This document shows positions 49,285 to 50,936 of a DNA stretch of 50,936 nt, piece after piece; positions within the stretch are counted from its first letter, which is position 1, and each line of letters opens with the position of its first letter. This DNA is from a virus. The notes beneath the pieces were generated by a model. It saw nothing but the letters and a program-made list of their open reading frames with translations. It made no database searches and was not told the origin of the DNA. The position numbers and the translations under genes were made by a program. The DNA lies in the IMG/VR virus record IMGVR_UViG_3300050026_000127, positions 1 to 50,936 of that record, one strand, 5' to 3'.

Positions 49285-50936
49285 ATGCGATTCGTGAAAC
49301 TTCTTCTTGGCGTTGCCTTGCTATTCGGTATCGTCGGACAGGCTTTAGGGCAGGGAATCGTATGCAACAGCAACGGGCCTTGCCAGGGAACTATCAAAAC
49401 GAACGCCGATGCCGTGGTGCTGCCGCTCACGGGAGGTACAGCCTCGATTTACGTTACGGTTGGTCCGACCACATGGACAGGAACGGTCACATTCAATCAG
49501 AGCGGAGATGGAGGGGCAGATTACGTCAATGCAAGCTGCTCTCCGCAACCATCGGGAACTTCCATCAGCACAGCAACTGCGAACGGCCAATGGCGCTGCA
49601 ATGGTTCTGGACTGACGAATTTCGAAGTCTTGGCAACGGCCGCCATAACCGGCACTGCAACGGTCACAATCAACGCATCGAGCGGCTCGGCAGCATCTGG
49701 TGGACAGGGAGGTTCCGCCACCTCAGTCCCTTTCTCCGGAGTCACCGCAGGCGTTAACACCTATACGTTGCACATTGGCAGCGGAGGAAATCTGACGCTG
49801 GACAGCGGGGCAATGCTGGAGTGCGCAAGCGGTTCAACATGTCCTCCCGGTTCTCCCACGCTCAATCAAGTGCTGGATCCCACGGCGAGCAAGGTATTTG
49901 CCATGGGCGGATACTCTCTTACGTTGACGACTGGGAATTTCGGTGTCGGGGCAGCACCCCGCTTGAGCACGGATATATATGCGGGCCGCTCCCCGTACAT
50001 TTCTTCCCCCATCTACACTTCAGGCGGAGTGCATACGAAAAACGATGCCACCTTTAGCGGGACTCCAGTTTTGCCGGTACGTCAATTCTGCGTCGAGATT
50101 GACGGGCTCGGAGGGGATGGAGGACCCGATACGTTTTCATGGGGTGTCGCGGGTTCGTGCACGAGCGGCTCGACGGGCGTTTCAATTACCGGATCTGCGC
50201 AGTTACTTGCAAGCGCCACTTCGGTGACGTTTTCCTCCGGTCCTCCATACCAGGGGCATAACATTGGAGACACTTGGACGGTGACATCATCTCCAGGCGG
50301 AATCATAGACGCCTCAACAGGATTTCAAATTGGTGACACGGCAACCAGCGGACACTGCCTGGTGGGTTCGAACGGAGTGTACATTGACGGGGCATGTGTA
50401 ACCCCCGGCTCTCCCGCTCTCTCCGTCCAAGGGGCCGACGCAGCAGGGACGGCGTTTGTCGGAATCCCGAAGGTGTCCTTCGATGCGACTACAGGAGTGA
50501 TTAACTTCGCTTCTGGCGGCGGCTTCTCCTGTGCATCGGGCTCAACCTGCACCGGCCAAACCGCGGCTCAGTTGAATGGCGGCTCAGGGTTTGCGACGAT
50601 GTTGTACACAGACACAGCCGTCGCCAATGCGCTCGCGGCGACGAATCCCGCCATAGCCGTTCAGGTGGCCACGAGAGCAGCAGCGGATACCAGCGGATTG
50701 ACCTATCTCAATGGAGTAGCCGGGGTCGGCGCAACCTTCACCGGGTCATTGAATACAGCCATCACGATAGACGGGGTAACGTTTACCGCAGTTGGCCAAC
50801 GCTTGCTGGTCAAGAATGATACGCAGTCGCCCTCGGGGGCCTTCAACGGAATCTACTCACTAACCACCTTGCAGACAGTCGGAGTTGCCCCTGTCTTTAC
50901 CCGCGTAACGGACTACGACACGCCTTCTAACATGAA
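49285..50936 (+). CDS. fibre-like protein with signal peptide, partial
   Basis: Open to the window end (550 codons seen). GGAGG lies six bases upstream of the ATG. It starts MRFVKLLLGVALLFGIVGQA followed by LGQG, a clear Sec signal with a likely cut at ALG. The body is Gly/Ser/Thr-rich with repeated CASGSTCPPGSP-type turns. Near the end TAITIDGVTFTAVGQRLLVK, then NGIYSLT and TRVTDYDTPSNM form a known phage fibre module ('dGv.l..GdrvLvK...nGiY...tRatD.Dtp'). So a fibre domain and a secretion signal lie in one protein. Its C-terminus is outside the window. Confidence 0.75.
   Translation, partial: MRFVKLLLGVALLFGIVGQALGQGIVCNSNGPCQGTIKTNADAVVLPLTGGTASIYVTVGPTTWTGTVTFNQSGDGGADYVNASCSPQPSGTSISTATANGQWRCNGSGLTNFEVLATAAITGTATVTINASSGSAASGGQGGSATSVPFSGVTAGVNTYTLHIGSGGNLTLDSGAMLECASGSTCPPGSPTLNQVLDPTASKVFAMGGYSLTLTTGNFGVGAAPRLSTDIYAGRSPYISSPIYTSGGVHTKNDATFSGTPVLPVRQFCVEIDGLGGDGGPDTFSWGVAGSCTSGSTGVSITGSAQLLASATSVTFSSGPPYQGHNIGDTWTVTSSPGGIIDASTGFQIGDTATSGHCLVGSNGVYIDGACVTPGSPALSVQGADAAGTAFVGIPKVSFDATTGVINFASGGGFSCASGSTCTGQTAAQLNGGSGFATMLYTDTAVANALAATNPAIAVQVATRAAADTSGLTYLNGVAGVGATFTGSLNTAITIDGVTFTAVGQRLLVKNDTQSPSGAFNGIYSLTTLQTVGVAPVFTRVTDYDTPSNM

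Noticed and set aside
1-50936. CRISPR arrays, tRNA genes, rRNA genes, diversity-generating retroelement
   Set aside because: No spaced direct repeats, cloverleaf-like genes, reverse transcriptase or template/variable repeat pair were seen.

Overview
The window is about 51 kb of a contractile-tailed (myovirus-type) phage or prophage genome. Nearly all genes lie on the + strand in tightly overlapping operons. The order is small early genes, terminase, portal, head, neck, sheath, tube, tape measure, baseplate and fibres. The combination of DUF3383-type sheath, DUF3277-type tube, Dit-like protein, baseplate plug, Gp138-type spike, gp25, gpJ and DUF2612 resembles the simple contractile tails of Pam3-like cyanophages and Bcep-type phages. 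No integrase, repressor, holin, endolysin, replication gene, tRNA or CRISPR array is recognisable, so this is only part of the genome. The host is not certain. Fibre proteins with signal peptides ending in '-GQ', a choice-of-anchor D domain and a GH30 enzyme make an acidobacterium-like soil host plausible, but that is inference.

Layout. 1-5.3 kb holds small phage proteins, an HNH-like protein, a ParB-like/DNA methyltransferase fusion, an unknown gene with a structured leader and trailer, a radical-SAM protein, three small membrane proteins and a KTSC protein. 5.3-8.9 kb is an accessory zone: genes with leaderless promoters, a decayed IS1-type element, a strongly structured non-coding stretch and minus-strand genes including a winged-helix protein. 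9.0-14.0 kb carries the terminase subunits, a portal fused to a pyrophosphatase-like domain, and a MuF-type protein split at a CCC-TAA shifty stop. 14.03-15.71 kb is an intact IS1595-family insertion with an 8-bp target duplication. 16.0-24.2 kb completes head and neck: a beta-helix protein, DUF2213 protease with a charged scaffold-like tail, cement protein, DUF2184 capsid protein and connectors. 24.2-30.8 kb is sheath, tube, frameshifted tail chaperone, tape measure, Dit-like protein and plug. 30.8-35.7 kb is a first fibre block, 35.7-40.1 kb the hub, spike and wedge baseplate genes, and 40.2-50.9 kb a second fibre block.

How it works together. The terminase pair and portal package DNA. The protease/scaffold, capsid and cement genes build the head. 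The DUF4054-like and following neck proteins close it. Sheath, tube, tape measure and baseplate form the injection machine, and two fibre blocks supply receptor recognition and glycan degradation.

The most unusual observations are: (1) a perfect 16-bp parS centromere site inside a small tail-module gene; (2) consecutive genes in the second fibre block that encode Sec-type signal peptides although they carry fibre domains, one of them a modular GH30 enzyme; (3) two unrelated ORFs, one inside the IS1595 element, each bounded exactly from ATG to TAA by the same promoter-leader and trailer, with a covarying hairpin; (4) recurring small beta-repeat domains inserted into sheath, connector and cement proteins; and (5) a group of leaderless promoters in the accessory zones.
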